A stretch of 64,000 nt of DNA, from positions 241,834 through 305,833 of the forward strand of contig DIUZ01000024.1 of the NCBI GenBank assembly GCA_002423205.1, given 5' to 3'. The notes below the pieces were generated by a model that was not told the DNA's origin, did not search any database, and saw only the letters and a list, made by a program, of their open reading frames with translations. The first letter of the stretch is position 1; each line of letters begins with the position of its first letter. Made by a program: the position numbers and the translations under genes. Source of the stretch: Micavibrio sp. UBA6145 (GTDB taxonomy: Bacteria > Pseudomonadota > Alphaproteobacteria > Micavibrionales > UBA1664). Positions 50,205 through 58,965 of this stretch are shown one piece after another.

Positions 50205-50756
50205 ATGCGAGACAGTAAAACGGCCATTCTTGAGTTCTGGTTCACTGAAACAAAGCCTGCGCAGTGGTTTCAGAAGAACCCGGATTTTGATGACATCATC
50301 AGGGCGCGGTTTACCGGCGACTATGACCTGGCATCGGCCGGGATCTATGACGGATGGATGGATAGCGGGGACGGGGCGCTGGCTTTGACCATACTGCTGG
50401 ACCAGTTTCCCCGGAACATGTTCCGGGACAGCCCGCTGGCGTTCGGCACTGACGGCAAGGCGCTGGCTGTTGCCACCCATGCGCTGGAGCGGCATTTCGA
50501 CAGGCTCATGCCCCCTGAGCGCCGGCGCTTTCTGTATCTGCCGTTTGAGCATGCTGAGACCATGGAAGCGCAGGACCGGGCGGTCGCCCTGTTTGAGGCC
50601 ATGAAAAAAGACGACCCGCTGGGGTATGATTATGCGATCCGCCACCGCGATGTGATTGCCCGTTTCGGGCGCTTTCCACATCGCAATGCGGTGCTTGGCC
50701 GCGCTTCCACGCCCGCAGAACTTGAATACCTGAAGGACCCAAGTTCAGGTTTTTAG
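50205..50756 (+). CDS. DUF924 family protein
   Basis: A 183-residue DUF924 protein with the family features ILEFWFTE..QWFQKNPDFD, LALTILLDQFPRNMFR, and LPFEHAETMEAQDRAVALFEAM. The ATG at 50205 matches the family start. DUF924 proteins have a TPR-like fold and no established function. The 291 bases before it, back to the RND adaptor, hold no gene. Confidence 0.88.
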   Translation: MRDSKTAILEFWFTETKPAQWFQKNPDFDDIIRARFTGDYDLASAGIYDGWMDSGDGALALTILLDQFPRNMFRDSPLAFGTDGKALAVATHALERHFDRLMPPERRRFLYLPFEHAETMEAQDRAVALFEAMKKDDPLGYDYAIRHRDVIARFGRFPHRNAVLGRASTPAELEYLKDPSSGF

Positions 50757-50838
50757 CAGTTTGATTTTGCCGCCTGGGTGCTGGGAACCAAAGGGCTAAG
50801 CCCTTCGTTTGTTTGAGGAAATCAGGGGGGCTTGCACA

Positions 50839-50860
50839 TTGTGACGAAATTGTGTCACAA
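50839..50860. promoter_or_regulatory. Inverted repeat upstream of the RimK-like gene
   Basis: TTGTGAC and GTCACAA form a perfect 7-base dyad with an eight-base spacer, 36 bases before the start. It resembles a CRP/FNR-family site but has the wrong spacing (N10 between TGTGA and TCACA, not N6). A different regulator is possible. Confidence 0.5.
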
Positions 50861-50896
50861 CTCCCTTCCAACAAACCCAGACGTTAAGGTAACTCC

Positions 50897-51925
50897 ATGA
50901 AAATATGGATTTTTTTCCACGGCCCGCTTGAAGAGGGGTACCCCGAAGCAAAAGAGACCTTGCGCATCTGCGATGAAGCCGAGAAGCGCGGCATCAATTA
51001 CAAGGTCATGAACCCGGACAATATCGACATGCTGGTCGACAGCAAGGGTGACTGGCGCGCCATGTATGAAGGCCAGCTTCTGGATGTGCCAGATGTCATC
51101 ATCCCCCGCACAGGCACTGAAACCACCTATACCGGTTACTCTGTCATGCGCTTTTACGAGCGTATGGGCGTGCCGTTCCTGAACACGCCGCGCGTGGTGG
51201 AGACGGTTGCCGACAAGCTGCACACGTTGCAGGTCCTGGCCGCGCACGGCCTGCCGGTGCCGCGCACCATGCTTGGCAAGTATCCGCCGGACCTGGACAT
51301 GATCGAAAAAGAGCTGGGCTTCCCGCTGATCGTCAAAACCCTGAAGGGCACGCGCGGCGGCGGCGTGTTCCTGTCTGAGACCAAGGACAAGTTCAAGGAC
51401 CTGATGGACATGATGGTCGAAGCCGGCGCGCAGCAGCACATCATTTTCCAGAAATATGTGAATTCAAGCTTTGGCCGCGACTTACGCGTGTTCGTCGTAA
51501 ACGGCAAGGTTCTGGCCGTCATGGAACGCCGTGGCGCTGAAGGGTCGTTTAAGTCGAATATCAGCCGTGGCGGCGCAGGCCAGCCGCACCCGATCACACC
51601 TGAGATCGAGGAACTGGCCCTCAAGGTCGCAGCCCAGCTGCGTCTTGAAGTCACGGGTATCGACCTGTTGTTCGACGAAAACGGCTTTACGGTGTGTGAG
51701 GCGAATTCCAGCCCCGGTTTCTCCGGCCTGGAGCCGAGCTGCAACATCAATGCGGCGGCCATTATTCTGGAAGCCGCCATTGCCAAAACCGGCAAGAAAG
51801 TGACGGGGGCCGAGCCCACCATCATCGATGCGGGCAAGGGTCTGTTCGGTAAGATCCTGCAATGGGGCCGCGCCAAGATTCCGGCCAGCGCCAAGAGCGA
51901 CAAAAAGATGAATATTGCTGCGTAA
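50897..51925 (+). CDS. RimK-like ATP-grasp ligase
   Basis: A 342-residue ATP-grasp enzyme. The central domain has FPLIVKTLKGTRGGGVFLSE, the MERRGAEGSFKSNISRGGAGQPHP loop and the VCEANSSPGFSGLEP metal-binding region typical of RimK, the ligase that adds glutamates to proteins or small molecules. Substrate is not deducible. It has its own terminator and an inverted repeat upstream. Confidence 0.9.
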   Translation: MKIWIFFHGPLEEGYPEAKETLRICDEAEKRGINYKVMNPDNIDMLVDSKGDWRAMYEGQLLDVPDVIIPRTGTETTYTGYSVMRFYERMGVPFLNTPRVVETVADKLHTLQVLAAHGLPVPRTMLGKYPPDLDMIEKELGFPLIVKTLKGTRGGGVFLSETKDKFKDLMDMMVEAGAQQHIIFQKYVNSSFGRDLRVFVVNGKVLAVMERRGAEGSFKSNISRGGAGQPHPITPEIEELALKVAAQLRLEVTGIDLLFDENGFTVCEANSSPGFSGLEPSCNINAAAIILEAAIAKTGKKVTGAEPTIIDAGKGLFGKILQWGRAKIPASAKSDKKMNIAA

Positions 51926-51945
51926 TACAGCTGCGATTTAAAAGC

Positions 51946-51975
51946 AAAACGCGCCTTAACGGGCGCGTTTTTTTT
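51946..51975 (+). terminator. Terminator after the RimK-like gene
   Basis: AACGCGCC and GGCGCGTT pair around TTAACG, followed by TTTTTTTT. Confidence 0.9.
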
Positions 51976-51999
51976 ATGCGATATGCGTGCTTTTTCCCA

Positions 52000-52791
52000 T
52001 TACGGGTTTAATAATTGCTGCATTTCCGGGTTCGGTTTTTCGGGGCTCGGCGGAGCGGCGTCAGGGATGCGGGTTTTGATGTCATAGCCCCCACGCCCAT
52101 CCGGCAGAAACGCAATCTGGACCGGGACGGTTTTCTGGCAGAAACGGAAGGTCCATTCTTCAAACCAGCCAAGGCGGCTTTCGGTTTTTGCGATGGTGCC
52201 GTCAGCCTGTTTATAGCCGATGAGGCGCGTGTAATAGGGCTGCGGGTCGTCGGAGCAGGATGCATTGGCCTTGCGGATGGTCTGGGATGCCATGCGCACC
52301 ACATTGCCCTGCTGGCCCGGGTCGGACATGGTTTCACCCGGCAGGAGGCCAAGGACAACCGGGTCCTGGCCCGACTGGCGGCCGATGCCCAGGATATTGA
52401 TCTGGTACAGCTTGCCGCAGCCGCGGATCTTGACGTGCTCAACCCACAGCCCGTGCAGCGGGGGTGGGAATTTGACGATATAGGTCGTGGCCGGGAAGGT
52501 CAGGGCACCGTAAGGGGTGGGCAGCTGACGCACGGCCTGTTCAATCGTGGGACATTCATTCACCTGGCGGCGGTACAGGGTTTTGGCGGTTTCGGTGACG
52601 AGCCTGTCAAAGGCGTCGTTGTTGGCGGCATATTGCATAAGGATGCGCGCGCCATTGTCGTTTTCGGGGCTGGGCAGAACGGGTTCGGCCGGTTTCGCGT
52701 TGGCCTGTTCGGGCATGTTTTGCGCAAAGGCCGTCCCGGCAACCACCAGAAAAAGCATCAGCATCAATACGGCATTGTAAGAATTGCGCAT
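52000..52791 (-). CDS. Unknown exported protein
   Basis: A 263-residue protein with a signal peptide (MRNSYNAVLMLMLFLVVAGTAFAQ) and four or more cysteines in the mature part (positions near ECPT, RGCG, ASCSDD, RFCQK), which could form disulfides in the periplasm. The C-terminus is Pro-rich. It diverges from the SDR gene at 52842. Family not recognised. Confidence 0.65.
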   Translation of the reverse strand: MRNSYNAVLMLMLFLVVAGTAFAQNMPEQANAKPAEPVLPSPENDNGARILMQYAANNDAFDRLVTETAKTLYRRQVNECPTIEQAVRQLPTPYGALTFPATTYIVKFPPPLHGLWVEHVKIRGCGKLYQINILGIGRQSGQDPVVLGLLPGETMSDPGQQGNVVRMASQTIRKANASCSDDPQPYYTRLIGYKQADGTIAKTESRLGWFEEWTFRFCQKTVPVQIAFLPDGRGGYDIKTRIPDAAPPSPEKPNPEMQQLLNP

Positions 52792-52841
52792 GGGTTTATT
52801 CTGATCTCACAACGATTTTTTGCCAACAGGGAAAGTGCGCA

Positions 52842-53609
52842 ATGTCCATGCGTTTTGCCAATCGCACAGCGGTTGTTACAGGTGCCGCCAGCGGCATTGG
52901 TCTGGCTTGCGCCGGTCTGTTCCTGGAAGAGGGTGCCAGTGTCATTCTGGCCGATATCGATGAAGAATCGCTTAGTGCGGTTATCGGCGCGCTGCCCCGT
53001 GAATATGCCAAGCGGGCGCTGCCGGTGGTCTGCAACGTAGGCAATGAGCGCCAGATCAAGGCATTGATGGGGTACGCCGTTGAACAATTCGGGTCGCTGG
53101 ACTGTCTGGTCTGTGCGGCGGGTATTGTGCACCGTGCCCCGTTTCTGGAAATGGCCGCGGCTGATTTCGACCGCGTGATCGATACCAATCTGAAGGGCGC
53201 GTTTTTAAGCGTTCAGGCATGCACACGGATGATGCAGGAGCTGCGCGACCGTGGCCGCAACATACTGGGGTCTATCGTGCTGGTGACGGACGATACGGCG
53301 TTTGCCGCCATGCCGCACATTATGCCGCATGCGATTGCTGCCGCCGGGGTGGACCGCATGGCCCGGTCGCTGGCCCGGCCGTTGTCGGAAATCAACGTGC
53401 GTATCAACACGGTTGCCGCGGGCCCTGCGGATACCGGTTTGCTGCGCAAGGCGGCGGGGACGGGTAAAACCGCACTGAATGCGGGGCTGTCGCGCATGCC
53501 GCAGAGCCGCGTGCTTGATGCGGATGAAATTGGTAAAATGATCCTGTTTCTATCCAGTGAGGACGCATCCGGCATTACCGGACAAACGCTTGGCACAGGA
53601 GCCGATTGA
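52842..53609 (+). CDS. Short-chain dehydrogenase-like protein lacking the catalytic Tyr/Lys
   Basis: A 255-residue Rossmann protein with the NAD-binding TGAASGIG (residues 14-21) and the NNAG-like VCAAGIV segment. At the usual YxxxK position the sequence reads MPHAIAAAG, so both the catalytic Tyr and Lys appear to be missing. It may bind a cofactor without normal reductase chemistry. The stop is five bases before the ALDH start, so the two are expressed together. Confidence 0.85.
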   Translation: MSMRFANRTAVVTGAASGIGLACAGLFLEEGASVILADIDEESLSAVIGALPREYAKRALPVVCNVGNERQIKALMGYAVEQFGSLDCLVCAAGIVHRAPFLEMAAADFDRVIDTNLKGAFLSVQACTRMMQELRDRGRNILGSIVLVTDDTAFAAMPHIMPHAIAAAGVDRMARSLARPLSEINVRINTVAAGPADTGLLRKAAGTGKTALNAGLSRMPQSRVLDADEIGKMILFLSSEDASGITGQTLGTGAD

Positions 53610-53614
53610 CGCCC

Positions 53615-55123
53615 ATGACCTTTGACACAAACGCCATACTTGCCAAATTCGGTCTGGATTCATCCAAGGGTGACCTGACCGTGTCCACGCCCATTGACGG
53701 GTCGGTCATTGCCACGGTTCGTACGCATAAGCCGGGCGATGTTGCCGACATGGTGGTGGCCGCCCAGACCGCGTTTGCGCAGTGGCGGCTGGTGCCGGCA
53801 CCGGTGCGCGGCGAATTCGTGCGCCTGCTGGGGCAGGAATTGCGCAATGCCAAGGAAGATCTGTCACAACTGGTTACGCTGGAATGCGGCAAAATCCTGA
53901 CGGAAGGGCGCGGCGAAGTGCAGGAGATGATCGACATCTGCGATTTCGCGGTCGGCCTGTCGCGCCAGTTATACGGCCTGACGATGGGGTCGGAACGCCC
54001 GGGTCACCACATGCGCGAGATGTGGCACCCGCTGGGTCCCGTTGCCGTGATTTCGGCCTTTAACTTTCCTGTCGCAGTGTGGATGTGGAACGCAGCATTG
54101 GGACTGGTGTGCGGCGATAGCATCATCTGGAAGCCGTCGGAAAAGACGCCGCTGACCGCGCTTGCCTGCCAGACGATTTTTGACAGTGCCGTCCAGAAAT
54201 TCCGCGATGCCGGGCACGACGTGCCGCGCAACCTGAACCAGGTATTGGTCGGCGGGCGTGACGTGGGACAGGAACTGGTCGCGCATCACGGTATTGCGCT
54301 TGTGTCCGCCACAGGGTCGGGGGCTATGGGCCGTTCGGTGGCTGAAATCGTTGCGGGCCGCCTGGGGCGTTCGCTGCTGGAACTGGGTGGTAACAATGCC
54401 ATGATCGTCGCGCCCAGCGCGGATCTTGATATGGCGGTACGCGCCATCCTGTTCAGCGCGGTGGGTACGGCGGGGCAGCGTTGCACCAGTTTACGCCGTC
54501 TGATCGTGCATGAAGACGTGTATGACAGGCTGATTCCGAAACTTCAAAAGGCTTACGAGGCCATCCGTATCGGTGACCCGTTTGACGCCGATACGCTGGT
54601 CGGCCCGCTGATTGACGAGGGGGCTTATAACCAGATGCAGGCCGCCGTCAAACAGGCGATATCTGAAGGCGGGCACGTGCTGACGGGCGGTGGTGCGGTG
54701 AAGATGGGCAAAGGCGGGCATTACGCCCAGCCGGCCCTGATCGCCATGCCAGGCCAGAGCGCCGTGGTGGCGAAAGAGACATTCGCCCCGATTTTGTACG
54801 TCATGAAATACCGCCTTTTCGATGTTGCCCTGAACATGCAGAACGCCGTGCCGCAGGGCCTGTCGTCGTGCATTTTCACGCTGGATATGCGGGAGGCGGA
54901 GATTTTCGTATCGGCCGTCGGGTCAGACTGCGGCATTGCCAACGTCAATATCGGGCCTTCCGGGGCGGAGATCGGCGGCGCCTTCGGCGGCGAGAAAGAA
55001 ACCGGCGGCGGGCGCGAGTCCGGGTCGGATAGCTGGAAAGCCTATATGCGCCGCCAGACCCAGACCGTTAATTATTCGACCAAGCTGCCTTTGGCGCAGG
55101 GCGTGTCGTTTGATGTGGGTTAA
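53615..55123 (+). CDS. ALDH7-type aldehyde dehydrogenase
   Basis: A 502-residue NAD-dependent aldehyde dehydrogenase. Catalytic Cys in GTAGQRCTSLRR, catalytic Glu in LELGGNNAMIV, and the C-terminal GPSGAEIGGAFGGEKETGGGRESGSDSWKAYMRRQT pattern place it in the ALDH7/alpha-aminoadipate semialdehyde dehydrogenase group, which acts in lysine breakdown. The ATG at 53615 is used; an earlier TTG lies over the SDR stop. Substrate is inferred from family only. Confidence 0.92.
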   Translation: MTFDTNAILAKFGLDSSKGDLTVSTPIDGSVIATVRTHKPGDVADMVVAAQTAFAQWRLVPAPVRGEFVRLLGQELRNAKEDLSQLVTLECGKILTEGRGEVQEMIDICDFAVGLSRQLYGLTMGSERPGHHMREMWHPLGPVAVISAFNFPVAVWMWNAALGLVCGDSIIWKPSEKTPLTALACQTIFDSAVQKFRDAGHDVPRNLNQVLVGGRDVGQELVAHHGIALVSATGSGAMGRSVAEIVAGRLGRSLLELGGNNAMIVAPSADLDMAVRAILFSAVGTAGQRCTSLRRLIVHEDVYDRLIPKLQKAYEAIRIGDPFDADTLVGPLIDEGAYNQMQAAVKQAISEGGHVLTGGGAVKMGKGGHYAQPALIAMPGQSAVVAKETFAPILYVMKYRLFDVALNMQNAVPQGLSSCIFTLDMREAEIFVSAVGSDCGIANVNIGPSGAEIGGAFGGEKETGGGRESGSDSWKAYMRRQTQTVNYSTKLPLAQGVSFDVG

Positions 55124-55137
55124 ATAACGGGGACTAA

Positions 55138-55683
55138 GTGTCCGGTAAAATTTGCACAGCCCCGTATGGCGGGCCTATAAACGCATTCATGGTTTTGCAG
55201 ATTTTTGAAAAAGTGCGCGGTGTTTTTTCAAGGCCGCCTGTCGATTTCCAGCCAACTTCATGGGAAGACGACACCATCCTGACGCGCGTGCGCAAGGAAG
55301 CCCTGGGTAAATGGGAACTGGCGCAGGATTTGAACGAGCTGTACCAGCAGCTCAAGCCCTATAAGACCCGCTACGGCGCGGTACGGGTGAGCGTGGATAG
55401 CGAAACCGCACGCGAGCTGGCCGCAACATTGGACAAACAGAATTTTTCACGCGGCATTGACCGGATTACGGGCATGCGTCTTCTGATCGACGGGCGCACG
55501 GTCGGTGTGCGCTGGCATAACACGCCGGTCGAAAGCTATTTCGCGTTCATGACGCTCAATAACGGTCGCGAAGGGCGGGAGATTGTCCGCTATCGCTGTG
55601 GCGATGCGCAGGTGTCGTTCAAATATGTTTATGGCGCGATCAGTCACAACGTAAAACAGATTTTGCCGCATCGTCCTTTGTGA
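55138..55683 (+). CDS. Unknown 181-residue protein
   Basis: Probably starts at GTG 55138 with GGGG upstream; an ATG at 55189 has no ribosome site. The sequence is soluble and charged and lacks known motifs (KYYGAVRVSVD, RITGMRLLIDGRTVGVRWHN are examples of its better-ordered parts). It follows the ALDH gene by 14 bases and may be in the same transcript. A strong terminator lies downstream at 55755-55789. Confidence 0.6.
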   Translation: MSGKICTAPYGGPINAFMVLQIFEKVRGVFSRPPVDFQPTSWEDDTILTRVRKEALGKWELAQDLNELYQQLKPYKTRYGAVRVSVDSETARELAATLDKQNFSRGIDRITGMRLLIDGRTVGVRWHNTPVESYFAFMTLNNGREGREIVRYRCGDAQVSFKYVYGAISHNVKQILPHRPL

Positions 55684-55754
55684 TTCAGATTCCGTTAAGG
55701 AATCGGGCGTAGGTTGAAGATGTCTACTCCATAGACCTTTGTCAGTGTTTGATC

Positions 55755-55789
55755 ATCGGCTTTTCCCCTCCCGGAAAAGCCGATTTTTT
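55755..55789 (+). terminator. Strong Rho-independent terminator
   Basis: ATCGGCTTTTCC and GGAAAAGCCGAT form a perfect 12-base stem around CCTCCC, followed by TTTTTTG. It closes the SDR-ALDH-unknown unit. Confidence 0.95.
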
Positions 55790-55840
55790 GTATATGCCCC
55801 CCGAGTCGCGGCGATTTTTTTCCGGAATCCGTTAACCATG

Positions 55841-55884
55841 CATTCATTGGTGTGGCGCCACAATTAAATAATCAGCAATGAATG
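55841..55884. repeat. Nested inverted repeats upstream of the DUF465 gene
   Basis: CATTCATTG (55841-55849) and CAATGAATG (55876-55884) are perfect arms. Inside them, TGTGGCGCCACA (55851-55862) is a 12-base palindrome. A further hairpin, GCGGCAT-N6-ATGCCGC, follows at 55899-55918. No gene is seen from 55684 to 56013. Confidence 0.7.
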
Positions 55885-56013
55885 AACGGGTTAGAGGTGC
55901 GGCATCAAAAAATGCCGCCTTACAGTGGCCAGGCATACCCTGTCGTGCTAGCTTGATATCATTCAGCTTGAAAAAATCGGGTCCAACGAAGCCAGTTCGA
56001 AGGAGAAATGTGC

Positions 56014-56217
56014 ATGCCACAAGAGCGTCTTGATGCATTACAGCGTAAGCATTCCATGTTGTCCGCGTTGATTGAACGTGAAGAAAACCTCCCCTCTGCC
56101 AATGACAGTTACATTCGCCAGCTCAAACGTCAGAAACTGATGATCAAGGACATCCTTGCCGGTGTGCGTGATGACCTTATGGGTGAAGTGAATCACCGTG
56201 CCTCAGGCACCGCCTAG
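56014..56217 (+). CDS. DUF465 (YdcH-like) small protein
   Basis: A 67-residue helical protein (MPQERLDALQRKHSMLSALI..RQLKRQKLMIKDIL) of the DUF465 family, small coiled-coil proteins of unknown function. AAGGAG is eight bases before the ATG at 56014; an in-frame ATG at 56008 is too close to it. A terminator follows at 56254-56280. Confidence 0.85.
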   Translation: MPQERLDALQRKHSMLSALIEREENLPSANDSYIRQLKRQKLMIKDILAGVRDDLMGEVNHRASGTA

Positions 56218-56253
56218 ATATTCGCAATTCCCAAATGCCTTTGGGGTGAAAAA

Positions 56254-56280
56254 AACGCCACCTTTTCAGGTGGCGTTTTT
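56254..56280 (+). terminator. Bidirectional terminator
   Basis: AACGCCACC and AGGTGGCGTT pair around TTTTC, with AAAAA on the left and TTTTT on the right. It separates the DUF465 gene from the convergent trcR. Confidence 0.9.
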
Positions 56281-56301
56281 ATGTGTCGTGTCTGGCCGAA
56301 A

Positions 56302-56934
56302 TTACGAACCCGTGCCGCGCAGGAAGTTCGTGAAGTCGAAGCCGGTGTCTTTCTGGGCGGCGGGGGCTTCTTCCTGGGTCTCTTCGACCGGCGGCTTCCA
56401 TTTGCCTTCTTTTTCAAGCTGTTTGCGGGCCTTGGTCACAGCCTTGTCGAATTCCGGGTAGGTGCACAGGCCCAGTTCAACGGGTGAACGCGGCTGGAAG
56501 CTGGCCGAATTCGGGTGGGTCTTGTCGCGCACCGACTGGATGGTGTTGCGGGTGGTGCCCACCAGGCGGCCGATTGTGTTGTCGTTGAGTTCCGGGTGGT
56601 GCTTGAGCAGCCATGCGATCGCGTCCGGCTTGTCCTGACGCTTGGAGATCGGGGTGTAACGCGGGCCCTTGGAACGGGTTTTGGGTTCCGGCAGGTCGGT
56701 CTGAATGCCCTTCATGCGGTACGCAGGGTCGGCTTCAGCCTTTTTGATTTCTTCAGGAAGGATCAGGCGGGCCTGGAGCGGCGACTGGCCGGCGATTTTC
56801 TGGCCTTCCTCGTCGGCGAGGGCCTGAATTTCCAGCGGGTGCAGACCGCAGAATGCGGCGATCTGGTCAAAGGTCATCATCGTGTTTTCGATCAGCCATA
56901 CGGCGGTGGCTTTGGGCATCAATGGCGTGTTCAT
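56302..56934 (-). CDS. trcR: TrcR/DUF1013 cell-cycle transcriptional regulator
   Basis: A 210-residue protein with the DUF1013 pattern MPKATAVWLIENTMMTFDQIAAFCGLHPLEIQALADEE and a second helix-turn-helix-like segment (HHPELNDNTIGRLVGTTRNTIQSVRDKTH). The start at 56934 has AGGA eight bases before it and matches relatives beginning MPLMPKATAVW-like. The C-terminal part is charged and probably disordered. It is expected to bind DNA in a cell-cycle role; relation to CckA-CtrA is inference. Confidence 0.88.
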   Translation of the reverse strand: MNTPLMPKATAVWLIENTMMTFDQIAAFCGLHPLEIQALADEEGQKIAGQSPLQARLILPEEIKKAEADPAYRMKGIQTDLPEPKTRSKGPRYTPISKRQDKPDAIAWLLKHHPELNDNTIGRLVGTTRNTIQSVRDKTHPNSASFQPRSPVELGLCTYPEFDKAVTKARKQLEKEGKWKPPVEETQEEAPAAQKDTGFDFTNFLRGTGS

Positions 56935-57311
56935 ATTCATAGTCCTGATTTTTTGGGAGAATGGGCGGCAATATACCCAATTTATGGCCGATTGCCACAA
57001 AATATTAAGTTTTTCCGCAAGCCGTTCACAATCGGCCCCGATGGGGGATTCCGTGCGCCGGCACGGCGGGTTTGGTGTTTAAAGTGATGTTTTACTTCAG
57101 CAAATGCGCCGGGTCTGAAGCGATGCTGTAAAACCAGAATCTTAACTGGGTTAATGTTGTTTGATTTCAATAGTTTGCAACCGATGGTTTTCTTCAGGTG
57201 ATGTATCAGGCGAGGTGAATGTTTTGCATGAACACCTTCATGTTCTACGTCAGGCGATGTTTTTAAGCGCAAGCCTTGAAGCCGCGCGTGTGCGTGTTAA
57301 AGTTTCGCCCC
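56935..57311. other. Gene-free intergenic region with short repeats
   Basis: No gene is supported here. A short word, TCAGG(T/C)GATGT, occurs at 57194-57204 and 57250-57260, with a related copy near 57206. An AGGTG/CACCT dyad lies between them. TTAA-CTGGG-TTAA occurs near 57142 but does not have the spacing of a CtrA box. Confidence 0.45.
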
Positions 57312-57500
57312 ATGGAAGAAGCCGATTTTTTACCCCAGAAGAAAAAACCCCAGCTCAGGAAGCTCGACAGCCTGTCGGTTGATGAGCTGAACGAATATAT
57401 CGTCGAGCTTAAGGACGAGATTGTCCGGGTTGAGGGCGAAATTAAGCGTAAAAAGGCGTCAGCCGACGCGGCCAGCCTGTTTTTCAAGAAAAGCGAATAA
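57312..57500 (+). CDS. DUF1192 small protein
   Basis: A 62-residue, charged protein with the DUF1192 core LDSLSVDELNEYIVELKDEIVRVEGEIKRKKASADAASLFF. It is probably a short coiled coil. Its function is unknown. It precedes bdhA by 38 bases. Confidence 0.85.
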   Translation: MEEADFLPQKKKPQLRKLDSLSVDELNEYIVELKDEIVRVEGEIKRKKASADAASLFFKKSE

Positions 57501-57538
57501 AATACTCTTACAAAAAATGCAGCAAAGGACACATACCC

Positions 57539-58330
57539 ATGACCACCACGCTTAAAGGCAAAGCCGCCCTTGTCACCGGATCGACCAGCGGGATTGGCCT
57601 GAACATCGCGAAAGCGTTTGCGGCGCAGGGTGCCGACATCATCATCAACGGTCTTGGCAATGCGGATGCGATTGAACAGGTGCGCAAAGGGCTGGAAAGC
57701 GAATACGGCGTGCGCGCATGGTATGACGGATCGGACCTGTCGAAGGCTGAAGGTGTGAAGGCGATGGTCGCAAACGCCGTTAAAAACGCGGGCCGCGTCG
57801 ATATTCTGGTCAACAATGCCGGTATCCAGCACACGTCGCCGATCACGGAATTCCCGCAAGAGAAGTGGGATTTGATTTTGGCGCTGATGCTGACCGCGCC
57901 GTTTGTCGCGATCAAGGAAGTGCTGCCGGTCATGCGTAAAAACGGGTTCGGACGCATCATCAATATTGCGTCGGTGCACGGGCTGGTCGCATCGGTCAAC
58001 AAGGGGGCTTACGTGTCCGCCAAGCATGGTCTTGTCGGCCTGACCAAGGTCGTGGGTCTGGAGACCGCCAAGGACCCGATTACGTGCAATGCCATCTGCC
58101 CCGGCTTTGTCCTGACGCCCCTGATCCAGCAGCAGATCGACGATATCGCCAAGCGCGACGGCATCGACCAGGCGGCAGCCAAAATCAAGCTTCTTGAAGT
58201 CAAGCAGCCGTCCTGCGAGTTCGTGTCCCCTGAACAGGTGGCTGCGCTTGCGGTATTCCTGTGCTCGGACGCGGCGTCACCCATGACCGGCGCGGCCTAT
58301 ACAATCGACGGCGGCTGGACGGTTCAGTAA
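57539..58330 (+). CDS. bdhA: 3-hydroxybutyrate dehydrogenase
   Basis: A 263-residue short-chain dehydrogenase. NAD-binding TGSTSGIG, NNAGIQH and the catalytic YVSAK are intact; the C-terminal LLEVKQPSCEFVSPEQVAALAVFL matches BdhA. It converts 3-hydroxybutyrate to acetoacetate in poly-hydroxybutyrate use. No polymer synthase or depolymerase is visible nearby. Confidence 0.93.
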   Translation: MTTTLKGKAALVTGSTSGIGLNIAKAFAAQGADIIINGLGNADAIEQVRKGLESEYGVRAWYDGSDLSKAEGVKAMVANAVKNAGRVDILVNNAGIQHTSPITEFPQEKWDLILALMLTAPFVAIKEVLPVMRKNGFGRIINIASVHGLVASVNKGAYVSAKHGLVGLTKVVGLETAKDPITCNAICPGFVLTPLIQQQIDDIAKRDGIDQAAAKIKLLEVKQPSCEFVSPEQVAALAVFLCSDAASPMTGAAYTIDGGWTVQ

Positions 58331-58407
58331 CGCCTGTCGAAAGCTTGCTTTAGGAACAGGGGGCGGCTATTGTGCCCCCATCTCACCGAAACTTAGGATT
58401 CCCCCAC

Positions 58408-58908
58408 ATGGACGAAATCAAAACCCGCCTCAAAGACGCATCTGACGCATGCCTTGCCAAACTTGAAGCATGGCACGGTAAAAACACCGATGCGGCTGCA
58501 CGTGAAGGCCTGCAGGAAGCTGTCCACGAACTGCGTAAAGTGACGGCCCGTATCGAAATCGAACTGGCCGTATCCGACCGTAAAACCCAGGGGTCAGAAA
58601 TGATCCCGATCCCGGCACACCGTGCATCGCGCCGCCCGGGTGGTGATTTTGACATGGACGATGATCGCGGCCAGCACGGCAACCGTGCGCAGGGCCGTGA
58701 CGGCAACCGCGCACAGGGTGGCGGCCACAATAGTCAGGGCGGCGGCGCACGCCCCGTCCAGATCCGCAAGGCACCGGAAGCGTCTTCCGCTCCGGCGGCT
58801 GTTGCAGCCGATGCCAACCCCGGCAATGACGCCGCCGGCGGCGACGAAGAGGGCGGTACCGCCCGTAAGCGCCCGCTGTCGCTCAAGCGCACGCCTGACG
58901 CGGAATAA
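58408..58908 (+). CDS. Unknown 166-residue protein with disordered, NRAQG-repeat tail
   Basis: The N-terminal 65 residues (LKDASDACLAKLEAWH..) are helical; the rest is Arg/Gly/Asn/Gln-rich with repeated GNRAQG-like units and an acidic-to-basic C-terminus (RKRPLSLKRTPD). The ATG at 58408 has AGGA upstream. It could be an RNA- or ribosome-binding small protein; no family recognised. Confidence 0.65.
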   Translation: MDEIKTRLKDASDACLAKLEAWHGKNTDAAAREGLQEAVHELRKVTARIEIELAVSDRKTQGSEMIPIPAHRASRRPGGDFDMDDDRGQHGNRAQGRDGNRAQGGGHNSQGGGARPVQIRKAPEASSAPAAVAADANPGNDAAGGDEEGGTARKRPLSLKRTPDAE

Positions 58909-58965
58909 AATTTAAGCTGCAAGAAACGGATTGGTTTTGAGCGCGGCGTGTTTCATGTTGAGAGC

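Noticed and set aside
50839..50860. CRP site upstream of the RimK-like gene
   Set aside because: TGTGA and TCACA are ten bases apart, whereas CRP requires six. The dyad is listed without naming a regulator.
56982..57272. 96-codon minus-strand frame upstream of trcR
   Set aside because: No ribosome site, no motif and a codon pattern unlike the neighbours; more likely non-coding.
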